Shown piece by piece: positions 26,085 to 35,351 of a stretch of DNA of 64,000 nucleotides. Origin of the DNA: Halovenus aranensis (lineage in GTDB: Archaea > Halobacteriota > Halobacteria > Halobacteriales > Haloarculaceae); contig NZ_FNFC01000007.1 of NCBI RefSeq assembly GCF_900100385.1, positions 1 to 64,000 of the forward strand. Direction: 5' to 3'. Made by a program: the position numbers and the translations under genes. The notes below the pieces were generated by a model. It ran no database searches and was not told the DNA's origin. It saw nothing but the letters and a program-made list of their open reading frames with translations. Each line of letters starts with the position of its first letter. Position 1 is the first letter of the stretch.

Positions 26085-27182
26085 TTACTCCTGGACGAGT
26101 CCGCGGTACTGCGGCGGACCGGTGACCTCCTCCGCGCCGAGTTCGGCCGCCGCACGCAGGCCAAAGTAGGGGTCCTGAAGGTGTTCTCTGCCGACGATGA
26201 CGAGGTCTGCCCGGTCGTTGGCGACGACGGCTTCTGCCTGCTCGGGCGTCGTAATCTTGCCGACCGCACCGACGGCCACCTCTGTCTCGGTCTCGTCTTT
26301 GAGCCGCTCGGCAAGGGGGAGCTGGTAGTTCGGTCCCTGGTAGTCGGGGTACGAATCCGGATTGATGCCGCCGCTGCTCACGTCGACGAGGTCGACGCCG
26401 AGTTCGGCCAGGCGGTCGGTCAGCCGGACCGACTGTTCGACGGTCCAAGACGGCTCGGGCAGCCAGTCGGTCGCAGAGATACGCACGAACACCGGAACGC
26501 TCTCGGGCACGCGTTCACGGACCGCTGCGGTCACTTCCCGGGTGAGGCGAGTGCGACCCTCGAAGTCGCCGCCGTAGTCGTCCTCGCGGGTGTTGGTGAC
26601 CGGCGAGAGGAACTGATGGAGGAGATAGCCGTGGGCGGCGTGGATTTCGACAATCTCGAAGCCGGCTTCGACCGCGCGCTCGGCGGCGCGGCCGAAGGCG
26701 TCGATGACCTCGTCGAGACCGTCGCTATCAAGTCGTTCGAGTGCCGGCTCCGGGCGGTCGTACGGAAAGCTATCGGCTGTCGGGCCGACGACGGTCCAGC
26801 CGCCGTCTTCGTCGGCGGGGATAGTGTCGTGGCCGTCCCGGGGGCGAACCGTCGACCCCTTCCAGCCGGCGTGGGCGAGCTGAATCGCCGGAATCGAGCC
26901 CTGGGAGCTTATAAATCGTGTCACCCGCCGGAGGGAGTCGACGTGGTCGTCGTCCCAGATACCCAAATCCTCGGGCGAGATACGACCGCGGGCCTCGACG
27001 GCCGTGGCTTCGGTCATCACGATGCCCGCACCACCGACCGCCCGTGAGCCGAGGTGGACCTGATGCCAGTCCGTCGCGTGGCCGTCGCGGTCGTCACACG
27101 AGTACTGACACATCGGCGAGACCATCAGACGGTTCGGAACCGTCGTTTCACCGAGAGAGAACTCTGTAAATAGGTGACTCAT
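26085..27182 (-). CDS. Old Yellow Enzyme-type flavin oxidoreductase
   Basis: A 365-residue FMN TIM barrel of the OYE family, YqjM class. Key points: VPNRLMVSPMCQYSC (the YqjM-class FMN-tuning Cys), the substrate-binding His pair in EIHAAHGYLLHQFLSP, and TREDDYGGDFEGR. FMN phosphate binding is at VGAVGKITT and VIVGREHLQDP. It reduces alpha,beta-unsaturated carbonyls or similar with NAD(P)H in the cytoplasm; physiological substrate unknown. It begins at ATG 27182, divergent from the thioesterase gene, with a T-rich promoter element about 29 nt upstream. Confidence 0.93.
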   Translation of the reverse strand: MSHLFTEFSLGETTVPNRLMVSPMCQYSCDDRDGHATDWHQVHLGSRAVGGAGIVMTEATAVEARGRISPEDLGIWDDDHVDSLRRVTRFISSQGSIPAIQLAHAGWKGSTVRPRDGHDTIPADEDGGWTVVGPTADSFPYDRPEPALERLDSDGLDEVIDAFGRAAERAVEAGFEIVEIHAAHGYLLHQFLSPVTNTREDDYGGDFEGRTRLTREVTAAVRERVPESVPVFVRISATDWLPEPSWTVEQSVRLTDRLAELGVDLVDVSSGGINPDSYPDYQGPNYQLPLAERLKDETETEVAVGAVGKITTPEQAEAVVANDRADLVIVGREHLQDPYFGLRAAAELGAEEVTGPPQYRGLVQE

Positions 27183-27317
27183 ATCTGTCTGTGCGGGCTG
27201 GAAGAAAAAAGCGGGAGCGAAAGGGGAAATATGGGCAACCCGGGCAGCCTGTCCGAAGAGCCGACAGGTCGTCCCGTGGCGTGTACGTTTATGTAGACAG
27301 CAGTGATAGCCCGCGGT

Positions 27318-27704
27318 ATGGACGCCGAAGCATTTTTCGAGGGGATGCCGTTCGCACAGCTACTTGGAATCGAGGTCACCGAGGTCGCCGACGGCCACGC
27401 CGAGGGCCACCTCGACGTAGACGAGGAGCTTTCCTGGAACGAGGACACGGTCATGGCTCACGGCGGCGTGACGTTCACGCTCGCGGATACCGTCGGCGGG
27501 GCGGCACTGGTCTCGCTGGTCGACCAGCCCGTTCCGACCATCGACATGCGTATCGACTACCTCAGCGCCGCCACGGGCGACATCTACGCCGAGGCCGACG
27601 TGGTCCGATGCGGTGACGACGTCGGGACCGTCGACGTGGAGGTGTTCGCCGCCGAGGACGACACCCTGCTCGCCGACGCCCGAGGCGTCTACAAGACCGG
27701 CTAG
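27318..27704 (+). CDS. PaaI-type hotdog thioesterase
   Basis: 128 residues, single hotdog fold. Motifs: FAQLLGIEVTEVADGHAEG (first strands) and AHGGVTFTLADTVGGAAL, the thioesterase signature with the catalytic acidic residue in LADTVG. It likely hydrolyses an acyl- or aryl-CoA. ATG 27318 follows a TTTATG promoter element near 27290. The stop codon overlaps that of the convergent membrane protein gene by 4 nt. Confidence 0.88.
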   Translation: MDAEAFFEGMPFAQLLGIEVTEVADGHAEGHLDVDEELSWNEDTVMAHGGVTFTLADTVGGAALVSLVDQPVPTIDMRIDYLSAATGDIYAEADVVRCGDDVGTVDVEVFAAEDDTLLADARGVYKTG

Positions 27705-28363
27705 CTGTCGACACCGCGCAAGCGTTCCCAGACGGCATCAGAGACTGCCGTGAGGTGAGCCGTTCCCCAGATTGCCACGATGACGCCGCCGAGTGCATCG
27801 AAGACCAAATCGAGGAGCGTGTCGTCGAGACCGTGCTGTGTAAAGCCCGTCGTCTCGGAGCCGAGCGCGCCGGCGACCTCGGCGATACTGAACTCGAGAA
27901 TCTCCCAGATGACGCCGAAGGCGACCACGAAGACGAGGATGAACACGAACATGAATCGGGGCGGAAGGTGGATACCGTCAGAGTGCTCGTCGACGGCCCG
28001 GACCGCCGCGTAGCCGGCACCTGCGACGACCGATGCCGAGAGCGCGTGAGTGACGTTGTCGTAGATTGGAATCGCGCCGTACAGCGACTCACCGGTTCCG
28101 GGGACACCCACGACGCCGATAGTGTGCAGGAACGCGGCGGCAGTAATCCACAGCGTCAGGCCCGCGTCCATCGGAATCTCGTGGTCGCGTTCGAGTATCG
28201 CCGGCAGGAAGGTAACAGAGAGGCCAACGCCGACGGTAACGAGAAGAGCCGGCTCCCGTCGCTCCAGGGCGATAAACAGCAGTCCGAACAGCGTCAGCTG
28301 CATGCCGCGGCTGAGCTGGCGCTGCTGGCGTTTCGAGAGTCCGAGGCGGTCCCGAATCCTCAT
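27701..28363 (-). CDS. YjdF-like (DUF2238) membrane protein
   Basis: 220 residues, five to six membrane helices. The central IYDNVTHALSASVVAG, the helix VAFGVIWEILEF and the late GLDDTLLDLVFDALGGVIVA are the recognisable signature of the DUF2238/YjdF family, whose function is not known. The gene start overlaps the stop of the upstream membrane protein gene by 4 nt (ATGA), so the two are a translationally coupled pair. Confidence 0.8.
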   Translation of the reverse strand: MRIRDRLGLSKRQQRQLSRGMQLTLFGLLFIALERREPALLVTVGVGLSVTFLPAILERDHEIPMDAGLTLWITAAAFLHTIGVVGVPGTGESLYGAIPIYDNVTHALSASVVAGAGYAAVRAVDEHSDGIHLPPRFMFVFILVFVVAFGVIWEILEFSIAEVAGALGSETTGFTQHGLDDTLLDLVFDALGGVIVAIWGTAHLTAVSDAVWERLRGVDS

Positions 28364-28974
28364 TGTTGGGGCCCCACAATCCGGTCGTCCATAGCGGGCC
28401 GGCGGAAGTACAGCTGGAAGATGAACCCACCGACCAGTCCCGCGAGTGCCGAGTAGATGAACTCGATCATCAGGTCGTCGTGGATGGTCTGGTCGCTCAC
28501 CCCTGGTTCGAGCAACAGCGTCGTGTCAAACAGCAGGTCCACCCGCCATCGGACGACCGCGCCGACCCCCGCCGCCGCGAGCGTGACGACGACGACGAAG
28601 GCGATGGCGAACCCGATGGTCATCTGGACCTCGGTGAACAGGTCGAGTTCGACCGCGACGACCAGTGCCAGCGCAGCCACGGAGATGTACACCAGGAACT
28701 CGCCGGGAATCAGCGCGGGCGTGACCGCCTGCCCGAAGGTGGGGAGTCCGGCCAGCGCGACGACTTCCCAGGGGAGCATCGTCTCCGGGTCACGGTAGGC
28801 AATCGGTGGAATGAGGCAACACGAAACGATACCGAAAACGAACAGCGCCCACGGAACGTCTCCGTCGAGCAAACTCTCGACGACGACAGCCCCGAGAAAA
28901 GCGACGAACAGCCAGGCGACAGCCGCGTTAGCTCGCCTGTTTGCCAGCAAATCCTGTGGTGACAGCTCTGCCAT
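28360..28974 (-). CDS. Multi-pass membrane protein, unknown
   Basis: 204 residues with about six hydrophobic segments and short loops. ATG 28974 (MAELSPQDLLANRR) is preferred because the preceding 21 codons are not membrane-like. A TTTTGTAAAATATG promoter-like motif on the minus strand is near 29035-29048. It is the first gene of a two-gene operon with the YjdF-like protein; no motif links it to a known transporter or enzyme. Confidence 0.65.
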   Translation of the reverse strand: MAELSPQDLLANRRANAAVAWLFVAFLGAVVVESLLDGDVPWALFVFGIVSCCLIPPIAYRDPETMLPWEVVALAGLPTFGQAVTPALIPGEFLVYISVAALALVVAVELDLFTEVQMTIGFAIAFVVVVTLAAAGVGAVVRWRVDLLFDTTLLLEPGVSDQTIHDDLMIEFIYSALAGLVGGFIFQLYFRRPAMDDRIVGPQQ

Positions 28975-29344
28975 GGTCGCCAAGTCGAGAGCGAGCCTCA
29001 AGACTGTTCGGGGGCCTGTACAGACAAGTCGACACATATTTTACAAAAGGTTGTCAACACGGCAACGAGTCGGTTCGATGAGTGACCAGCGTTCGCGCCG
29101 TCCGTGTTACAATCCCCTCTCGCGGCCCGCCGCGCGAGTGGCCGGATAGCTGCAGCACTCGGGTCGCTCCACTACGTTCCCCGTAGTTGCATCTTCTCCA
29201 GCGAACGCACACGTACATGTTACACGCAGTTCCGGCCACGACAGTCGTATCGAACCACAGCCGACGACCAGACCGAACGAACACACGCGATACACCTCCG
29301 GGTGAGCCACAGGACCTGGACACTGTCGGCCGAGGTGGGGTGCG
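28975..29344. other. 370-bp intergenic region, no gene seen
   Basis: Divergent space between the membrane operon and the MFS gene. The left 70 bp carry the probable minus-strand promoter (AT-rich around 29035-29048). The middle has GC-rich inverted stretches (CGCGGCCCGCCGCG near 29121-29134, GGGTCGCTCCACTACG further right) that could fold into RNA stems. Open frames here lack haloarchaeal acidic composition. No tRNA or known ncRNA is recognised. Confidence 0.5.
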
Positions 29345-30628
29345 ATGAGCGCCACCGCGGCCCAGGCAGACGGACAGCCGCCGCTCTGGCGAAACAGCGA
29401 TTTCCTGCGGTTTTTCGCCGGGCGGTTCGTCACGAACGCGGGCGACAGCCTCTACAGCATCGCCACGATGTGGCTCGTCCACGACCTGAGCGGGTCGACC
29501 GTGCTGACGGGTGTGGCGAGCGCGTTGCTGCTCTTGCCATACGTGTTACAGATTATCGCGGGGCCGGTTGTCGACCGACTACCGCTCAAGCCCGTGCTTG
29601 TGACAGCGCAGGTCAGTCAGGCGGTCATCATCCTCACGCTCCCGCTCGCCGCGTACGTAGGACAGCTCAGTGTCACGCTCATCTTCCTGACAGTACCGGT
29701 GCTATCGCTGCTTGCTACGCTGTTGGCTCCGGCACAATCGAGTCTGTTGCCCCGTATCGTCGCCGACTCCCAGCTCTCGAAGGGGAACTCGGCACTGAAG
29801 ACAATCACCATCGGACTGGATATGATATTCGACGCTCTGGGTGGTCTCCTCATCGCTGCCGTCGGCACGACAGCGCTGTTCGTCCTCGACTCGGCCACGT
29901 TCGCAGTCGCGGCGGTTCTCTTCGCTGGGATGGGCATTCCGTCGGTCGACCCCGACCGCGACAACGCTGCTGGGTCGGCGCTTGGTACGTACCTCGCCGA
30001 CCTGCGCGAGGGGACAGCCATCCTCCGCGGGACGGTGTTCGTCCCGATGATTGCCATCGCGGCGGTCGCCAACTTCGCGATGGGCGTGACACTCGCAATC
30101 CTGCCGGCGGTCGGTGACCAACTCGGCGGACCGGTAATCTACGGGCTGTTGCTCGGTGCGCTCGGCATCGGACGCCTGTTCGGCTCGGTCGTTGCGCCGA
30201 CCCTGGAGCGACTGCCCTATGGCAAGGTGCTGGCGGTCACGTACCTGGGTGGGGCCGTCCTCTGGGCGGGCGCGGTCGTCGTCCCCTCGACACCGGCGAC
30301 CGTCTGTCTGTTCGGCCTCGCTCACGCGACCGCCGGCATCGACAGCGTGTTGACCGCGACGTTGAACCAGAAGGTGTTCCCCGCGGACGTGCTCGGTCGA
30401 GTCTCCGCTATCAAGGGGACGGCGTCGATGGTGACACTGCCAGTCGGCTCGCTCGCGGGCGGTTTCATCGCTGCAACGCTCGGACCGCTGGCGACGTTCG
30501 GGCTGGCCGCAGCCGGCTTTGGCTTCATGGGGCTGTGTTTCGCCACGCGGGCATCGCTACGCGGTCTCCCGCCGCTGACCGATGTGGACCCGGCGGCGTT
30601 TGCCATCCGTCCCGACCAGCCCGAGTAA
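29345..30628 (+). CDS. MFS transporter
   Basis: A 427-residue major facilitator with 11-12 membrane helices. The N-terminus DFLRFFAGRFVTNAGDSLYSIA is typical of the MFS_3/enterobactin-exporter-like branch; the conserved loop between helices 2 and 3 is AGPVVDRLPLKPVL. Helix 4-5 APAQSSLLPRIV and the C-terminal-half FPADVLGRVSAI repeat-type motifs are present. An export function for small molecules or drugs is typical. No regulator is adjacent. It converges with a 71-residue protein gene (4 nt between stops). Confidence 0.88.
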   Translation: MSATAAQADGQPPLWRNSDFLRFFAGRFVTNAGDSLYSIATMWLVHDLSGSTVLTGVASALLLLPYVLQIIAGPVVDRLPLKPVLVTAQVSQAVIILTLPLAAYVGQLSVTLIFLTVPVLSLLATLLAPAQSSLLPRIVADSQLSKGNSALKTITIGLDMIFDALGGLLIAAVGTTALFVLDSATFAVAAVLFAGMGIPSVDPDRDNAAGSALGTYLADLREGTAILRGTVFVPMIAIAAVANFAMGVTLAILPAVGDQLGGPVIYGLLLGALGIGRLFGSVVAPTLERLPYGKVLAVTYLGGAVLWAGAVVVPSTPATVCLFGLAHATAGIDSVLTATLNQKVFPADVLGRVSAIKGTASMVTLPVGSLAGGFIAATLGPLATFGLAAAGFGFMGLCFATRASLRGLPPLTDVDPAAFAIRPDQPE

Positions 30629-30632
30629 GCCC

Positions 30633-30848
30633 CTACTCGGCTTGACTCTCTGGCACGTCGATAGGCAGGTCGTTGGTCTCGGCCAGGTCGTGTAACGCCT
30701 GGCTGTCGAGCAGGTCGATGAGAGACTCCTCGCCGTTGCGATAGGCCGCCCACTCCGCATCGGTCAACCGTGCTTTCACGTCGGCTGTGTCGGCGCGCGA
30801 TTCGAGCATTTCGTCGAGGTCGCGGGGGTCGTAGCCTGGGATGACCAT
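30633..30848 (-). CDS. Small acidic protein, unknown
   Basis: 71 residues from the ATG at 30848 (MVIPGYDPRDLDEML), very acidic and mostly helical, with no Cys, His cluster or membrane segment. The coding bias and plausible start support a real gene, but no family is recognised. It is transcribed divergently from the SAH hydrolase gene. Confidence 0.55.
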   Translation of the reverse strand: MVIPGYDPRDLDEMLESRADTADVKARLTDAEWAAYRNGEESLIDLLDSQALHDLAETNDLPIDVPESQAE

Positions 30849-30953
30849 ATCGACTGGTAGATGTTCCAGACCCTTGAGTGTTAATGTCACCCACACAGTG
30901 GCAGGAACGGTGGCGACCACAGCGCTTATTGAAATACCATCGTTGTCTCAGGT

Positions 30954-32192
30954 ATGCCAGAGACAGACCCACTCACGTGGGCGCGCGACCACACGCCAGT
31001 GCTCGAATCGCTCCGCGAGGAGTTCGGCGAGAGTCAGCCGCTGTCGGGGTATACCGTCGCCTTCGCCTCGCATCTGGAGGCAAAGACCGGCGTCGCAATC
31101 GAGACGCTCCACGCCGCGGGCGCGGAGGTACTGTTCGCCCCGAGCGAGCCCCAGAGCACCCACGGCGACGTCGTCGACGCGCTCGAGGCACACGACGGCA
31201 TCACCGCCTTCGCCTGGGAAGGGATGACCGACGCGGAGTTCGACGAGGCCCAACACGACCTACTCGAACACGAGCCGGATTTCATCCTCGACGACGGCTG
31301 TGAGCTCATCGCCAAGGTCCACGCCGACCACCCGGAGGTGGCCGCGAACGTCATCGGCGGGGGCGAACAGACGACCGCCGGCATCACGCGTCTCGAAGCG
31401 ATGGACGAAGAAGGCGTACTGGCGTTCCCCGTCTACGGCGTCAACGACACGCCGATGAAACACTTCTTCGACAACGTCCACGGCACGGGTGAGTCCGCGC
31501 TGACGAACGTCGCCATCACGACGAACTCGCTGGTCTCGGGTCGGGACGTGGTCGTCTGTGGCTACGGCTACTGTGGCCGTGGCATCGCCCGCAAGGCCCG
31601 GGGCATGGGTGCACAGACTATCGTGACCGAGGCCGACCCCCGGAAGGCCCTCGAAGCCCACATGGACGGCCACCGGGTGATGGATATGGACGAGGCCGCC
31701 GAGGCGGGCGAGCTATTCATCACGGCGACGGGCAACCGTGACGTCATCCGGGAGCGCCACTTCGAGCGGATGCCCGACGGCGCCGTTATCTGTAACGCGG
31801 GGCATTTCGACGTGGAAATCGAGGTCGGGGCGCTCGAAGCGCTGGCCGAGAAGACAACGACGCCAAAAGAGGGTATCACCCGCTATCACCTGCCGGACGG
31901 CCGCGAGCTGAATCTGCTGGCTGAGGGGCGACTCGTCAACCTCACCGGCCCTTACAGCCAGGGCCATCCGGCCGAGGTGATGGACACCACCTTCGCGATG
32001 ATGTTCACCGCGGCGTACGACATGCTCGCCGACGGGACCGACCTCGACCCCGGCCTCTATACGGTCCCCGACCGGCTCGACCGCGCGGTCGCCAGCCGGA
32101 AACTCGACACGCTCGGCCTCTCGACGGAGGGACTGACCGACCGCCAGCAGGCCTACTACGAGGAGTGGGAACACCCCGACAGCAGCTTCTGA
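30954..32192 (+). CDS. ahcY: S-adenosylhomocysteine hydrolase (archaeal type)
   Basis: 412 residues with the SAHH fold and most catalytic residues intact: His40 in FASHLEAKT, Asp113/114 in ILDDGCELI, Glu138 in GGGEQTTAGITR, Lys169 and Asp173 in TPMKHFFDNVHG, the NAD loop VCGYGYCGRGIAR, His284 in NAGHFDVEIE and His338 in YSQGHPAEVMD. It splits SAH (or S-inosylhomocysteine in some archaea) to keep methylation running. The usual GGDL after the Asp pair is GCEL here. CTTATT at 30925-30930 is the likely promoter, giving a leaderless mRNA. A second, altered paralog lies at 39581-40843. Confidence 0.9.
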   Translation: MPETDPLTWARDHTPVLESLREEFGESQPLSGYTVAFASHLEAKTGVAIETLHAAGAEVLFAPSEPQSTHGDVVDALEAHDGITAFAWEGMTDAEFDEAQHDLLEHEPDFILDDGCELIAKVHADHPEVAANVIGGGEQTTAGITRLEAMDEEGVLAFPVYGVNDTPMKHFFDNVHGTGESALTNVAITTNSLVSGRDVVVCGYGYCGRGIARKARGMGAQTIVTEADPRKALEAHMDGHRVMDMDEAAEAGELFITATGNRDVIRERHFERMPDGAVICNAGHFDVEIEVGALEALAEKTTTPKEGITRYHLPDGRELNLLAEGRLVNLTGPYSQGHPAEVMDTTFAMMFTAAYDMLADGTDLDPGLYTVPDRLDRAVASRKLDTLGLSTEGLTDRQQAYYEEWEHPDSSF

Positions 32193-32193
32193 G

Positions 32194-32691
32194 TCAGACC
32201 TCGGCGAGCATGTACTGCTGTGTGGTCTCGAAGCCGAGTTTCTCGTAGAAGGCGATCGCCCGGTCGTTGTCGACGTGGGGGTCGAGACTGAACTGCGTAC
32301 AGCCGGCCTCGCGGGCCCACTCTCGGAGTCGGTCGAAAAGCGTCTCGCTCAGCCCGGTACCGCGATAGGATTCCTCGACGTAGATGTCACAGATGAACAG
32401 CCGGTCGGGGCGGTCGAAGACGGTCGGTGCCTCGTCGATTTCGGCCGCGATGAAGCCGGCCAACTCTCCCTCAACGAGGTCTACGCTCCCGTCGACGGCA
32501 ATCCACAGGCGGTAGCCCTCGGTGTCGACGCGGTCGAGGCGAAACGGGACCTCCGCCGAGACGAGGTCGACGCCCTCGGCCAGCCCAAACCCGTCGACTG
32601 TCGCTTCGAGTTCGCGGTTGTACGGCAGCCAGAGCTCCTCGACGAACCGACGAACGGGGGGCTCTTCGGCGGGGAGTTCGACGATGTTCAT
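32194..32691 (-). CDS. GNAT N-acetyltransferase
   Basis: 165 residues, GCN5-related fold. The acetyl-CoA pyrophosphate-binding loop is YRGTGLSETLFDRL (Q/RxxGxG/A form), preceded by LFICDIYVEESY and followed by DNDRAIAFYEKLGFETT, the classic C-terminal signature. The acceptor is unknown. ATG 32691 is chosen. The stop lies 1 nt from that of the SAH hydrolase on the other strand. Confidence 0.9.
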   Translation of the reverse strand: MNIVELPAEEPPVRRFVEELWLPYNRELEATVDGFGLAEGVDLVSAEVPFRLDRVDTEGYRLWIAVDGSVDLVEGELAGFIAAEIDEAPTVFDRPDRLFICDIYVEESYRGTGLSETLFDRLREWAREAGCTQFSLDPHVDNDRAIAFYEKLGFETTQQYMLAEV

Positions 32692-32838
32692 ACCGGTCTG
32701 CACTTCCAGCCGACAGATAACTATGTCGTTTCAGTGGCATGACTGCAGGGACAACCACGCGACAGCGTGCCGGTCAGTCGGGGCCGACGACAGCCTACCG
32801 ACCGCCAGCTTTTGGACCGTCGCGCCCCCGGTATCGGT

Positions 32839-33699
32839 ATGGAGATTCTCGTCACGGGCGGAGTCGGCGAATCTGGGACGTGGATTCTCGACCGCCTCGC
32901 CGAGACACACGAGGTGACCTGTCTCGACAGACGCTTCCCCGAGAGCGGCCGCGACGGCGTCGACTACCGGCGCGTCGACCTGACCGACGCGGGCGCGGTG
33001 TTCGATACCGTCACCGCGGTCGACCCCGACGCAGTCGTCCACTGGGCGGCCATCCCCGTCGCCGGCACCCACCCGGGCGTCGAGGTGTACCGGAACAACA
33101 CGCTGGCGGCCTACAACGTCTTGACCGCCGCCGGCCGGGTCGACGCGGCGGTGGTGCAGGCCTCCTCCGACGGCGCGTACGGCTTCTTTTTCGCCGAGGA
33201 GACGCCACTTCCAGACGCGGTCCCCATCACCGAGTCCCACCCGCGCAGACCCGAAGACCCCTACGGCCTCTCGAAGGTCGTCACCGAGGAGATCGCCGCG
33301 ACCGTCGCCCGCCGGGACGGCATCCGCGTGGCGTCGATTCGCCCCTCGTGGATTCAGCTCCCCGGCGAGTACCCCTGTCGCGACTCCGAGTACGTCGAGT
33401 ACCTCGGGGCCGGAGCGGGCAACTACTGGTCGTACGTCGACGTTCGGGACGTGGTCGACCTCGTCGAGGCCGCCCTGGCGGGCGTTCGTGAGGGCGCATT
33501 CGACGGCCACGAGGCCTTTAACTGCGTGGCTCCGGACAACGCACTGGGTCGCCCGCTCCGGGAGCTGTTCGAGGAACACTACGGCGACGTACCCGACGAC
33601 TACGCAGTCGAGGGCGACGCCTCGGCGTACTCGACGGCCAAGGCGGGCCGGGTGCTGGGCTGGGAGCCGACCCGGTCGTGGCAGAGTGCACGCGAGTGA
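32839..33699 (+). CDS. NAD-dependent epimerase/dehydratase (SDR)
   Basis: A 286-residue extended short-chain dehydrogenase. The cofactor loop GGVGESGTW follows the start at residues 7-15; the acidic residue binding the adenosine ribose is in CLDRRF. Further points are VVHWAAIPVAG, QASSDGAYG and the YGLSK catalytic Tyr-Lys near residue 142. It resembles nucleotide-sugar epimerases; substrate not assigned. ATG 32839 puts the Rossmann loop at its usual distance from the N-terminus. Confidence 0.9.
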   Translation: MEILVTGGVGESGTWILDRLAETHEVTCLDRRFPESGRDGVDYRRVDLTDAGAVFDTVTAVDPDAVVHWAAIPVAGTHPGVEVYRNNTLAAYNVLTAAGRVDAAVVQASSDGAYGFFFAEETPLPDAVPITESHPRRPEDPYGLSKVVTEEIAATVARRDGIRVASIRPSWIQLPGEYPCRDSEYVEYLGAGAGNYWSYVDVRDVVDLVEAALAGVREGAFDGHEAFNCVAPDNALGRPLRELFEEHYGDVPDDYAVEGDASAYSTAKAGRVLGWEPTRSWQSARE

Positions 33700-33744
33700 G
33701 TCCTCAACGCATGGCTTTTTACTGTGGCTCACGAGGAGTCATCC

Positions 33745-34212
33745 GTGTCAGACGACGCGACAAACGAGGGGTGGGTCCGGCTCCTCGACGAGATGGACGC
33801 GATGGCGGCGGAGTTCGACGACGACGGCTGGGAGACGCTGTCGATACCGGCCGGCGACGCCGCCCCGGTCGGTCCCGAGGAGGGTCGCACCGACCGCCAC
33901 GGCTACAGCTACGTCGTCCCCGGCGACGCCGCCGACAGGTTCGCTACGTTGTTCGACTCCGAGGGGTTCCCCCGCACGGAGGTCTATCGGGCGACAACCG
34001 CGAGTCACCTCTTTTTGTTGACGGTCGTGCTCGACCCGGCGACCGAGACCGCGATACTGGTCGCCGGCGCACTCGACCGGAGCGACCTCGAGACCTGTCG
34101 CGGCCACGCACGGGCAGACGGACAGATGTACACACACCTGTTCAAGGTCGACGGTACCCACCTCGGGTCGTTCGAGCACGCCGACTACGAGCCGTTCTTT
34201 CCAGACGAGTGA
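33745..34212 (+). CDS. Conserved haloarchaeal protein, unknown
   Basis: 155 residues, soluble and acidic, alpha/beta with conserved-looking GWETLSIPAGDAAP, GYSYVVPGD and TRTEVYRATTASHLFLLTVV-like strands (here RTEVYRATTASHLFLL) and the end EHADYEPFFPDE. I recall a haloarchaea-specific family but give no function. GTG 33745 fits a TTTTTAC element at 33714-33720 (about 28 nt upstream); the GTG at 33724 is the alternative. It lies just upstream of the ABC importer operon. Confidence 0.65.
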   Translation: MSDDATNEGWVRLLDEMDAMAAEFDDDGWETLSIPAGDAAPVGPEEGRTDRHGYSYVVPGDAADRFATLFDSEGFPRTEVYRATTASHLFLLTVVLDPATETAILVAGALDRSDLETCRGHARADGQMYTHLFKVDGTHLGSFEHADYEPFFPDE

Positions 34213-34273
34213 GAGGCTGCTGGCAGGTCCGAAGCCACTAAGTACACGGCCGCGGACCGTAGAGACAGACTAC

Positions 34274-34333
34274 GTGTACGAGTACAGACTCGCTCCGGGC
34301 CAGCGGCCGGAACAGGGGGGGCTGTCGGAATGA
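34274..34333 (+). CDS. Possible 19-codon leader peptide before dppB
   Basis: GTG-initiated short frame (VYEYRLAPGQRPEQGGLSE) ending in TGA at 34331-34333, overlapping the dppB start codon as ATGA. The overlap would couple its translation to dppB. CTAAGTAC near 34238-34245 may be the promoter. It is very short and could be chance. Confidence 0.3.
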   Translation: MYEYRLAPGQRPEQGGLSE

Positions 34334-35349
34334 GTCGGCTGCGGTATTTTCTCCGTCGGCTTGTGCTGTCGATTCCGGTACTGTACTTCGGCGCGACGCT
34401 CACCTTCGTGATTTTCCGGTTCGGGCCAATCGACCCCGCGGCGGCAATCGTCGGCGAAACGGCAACGGAGGCCTCACAGGCCGAGTATCTCCGAGTGCGC
34501 GAACAGCTGGGTCTCGAACAGCCCGTGTTCGAACACTACCGGAAGTTCATGGTTGATTTCTTCACCTTCGACCTCGGCCAGTCGTGGGTGCTGGCACCGG
34601 GAACAGATGTCGTCGACCTGCTGGTCATCTACGGACCACGGACCATGTGGATTGTGCTCTGGGCGGTTCTGATTCCGATTTTCGTCGGTATTCCACTCGG
34701 CGTGTACGCCGGTCTGCACTCGAATACGTTCACGGACTACCTGATTTCGATGTTCGGCATCATCTGGCGGGCGATGCCGAACTTCTGGCTCGCGATTATC
34801 CTGCTCGCCGTGCTCTCACAGTCCGACGCGCTGCTTGGCTTTGACTGGAACTCGTTTTTGGCCGATACGTCGGTCACCGGGACGCCCGACCTGTCGAATC
34901 TGACCTCTGTCGACGGGTTCATCGCCGCGACGAAGAAGGTGCTACCGGCCGCGGTCGTGCTCGGGTCGGCGTCGATGGGGAGTGAACTCCGCATCGCCCG
35001 AACCGCCGTGCTCGAAACGATAAATTCGAGCTACGTCGAGACCGCCAAAGCAAACGGCGTCTCCCGGCGCTCGCTCGTGTGGAAACACATCCTGCGGAAC
35101 GCACTGGTGCCGCTGGTGCCGACGATTACCAACGAGGCGTTTTTGCTCATCGGTGGCTCCGTCATCGTCGAGGTTGTCTTCGGTATCAACGGCCTCGGCT
35201 GGCTGTTCTTCCAGTCGGCACAGAACGGCGACCTGCCGCTGGTGACCGCGCTTGTGTTCGTCTTTATCGTGGTCGTCGTCCTGATGAACATCATTCAGGA
35301 CCTGCTGTATCTGCTGATTGACCCGCGAGTCGGGTACGGAGGGCGATAA
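34330..35349 (+). CDS. dppB: Peptide-type ABC permease (DppB-like)
   Basis: 339 residues, six membrane helices. The N-terminus LRYFLRRLVLSIPVLYF and TFVIFRFGPIDPA are typical of DppB/OppB. The EAA loop that contacts the ATPase is YVETAKANGVSRRSLVWKH-type (residues about 235-255), followed by NALVPLVPTI. It forms the channel with the following permease. First gene of the tight dppBCDF run: the next start is 2 nt after its stop. Confidence 0.92.
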   Translation: MSRLRYFLRRLVLSIPVLYFGATLTFVIFRFGPIDPAAAIVGETATEASQAEYLRVREQLGLEQPVFEHYRKFMVDFFTFDLGQSWVLAPGTDVVDLLVIYGPRTMWIVLWAVLIPIFVGIPLGVYAGLHSNTFTDYLISMFGIIWRAMPNFWLAIILLAVLSQSDALLGFDWNSFLADTSVTGTPDLSNLTSVDGFIAATKKVLPAAVVLGSASMGSELRIARTAVLETINSSYVETAKANGVSRRSLVWKHILRNALVPLVPTITNEAFLLIGGSVIVEVVFGINGLGWLFFQSAQNGDLPLVTALVFVFIVVVVLMNIIQDLLYLLIDPRVGYGGR

Positions 35350-35351
35350 CG

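Noticed and set aside
29104-29344. Upstream extension of frames in the 370-bp gap before the MFS gene
   Set aside because: Basic, Arg/Thr-rich sequence without family features. The MFS start at 29345 gives a normal N-terminus.
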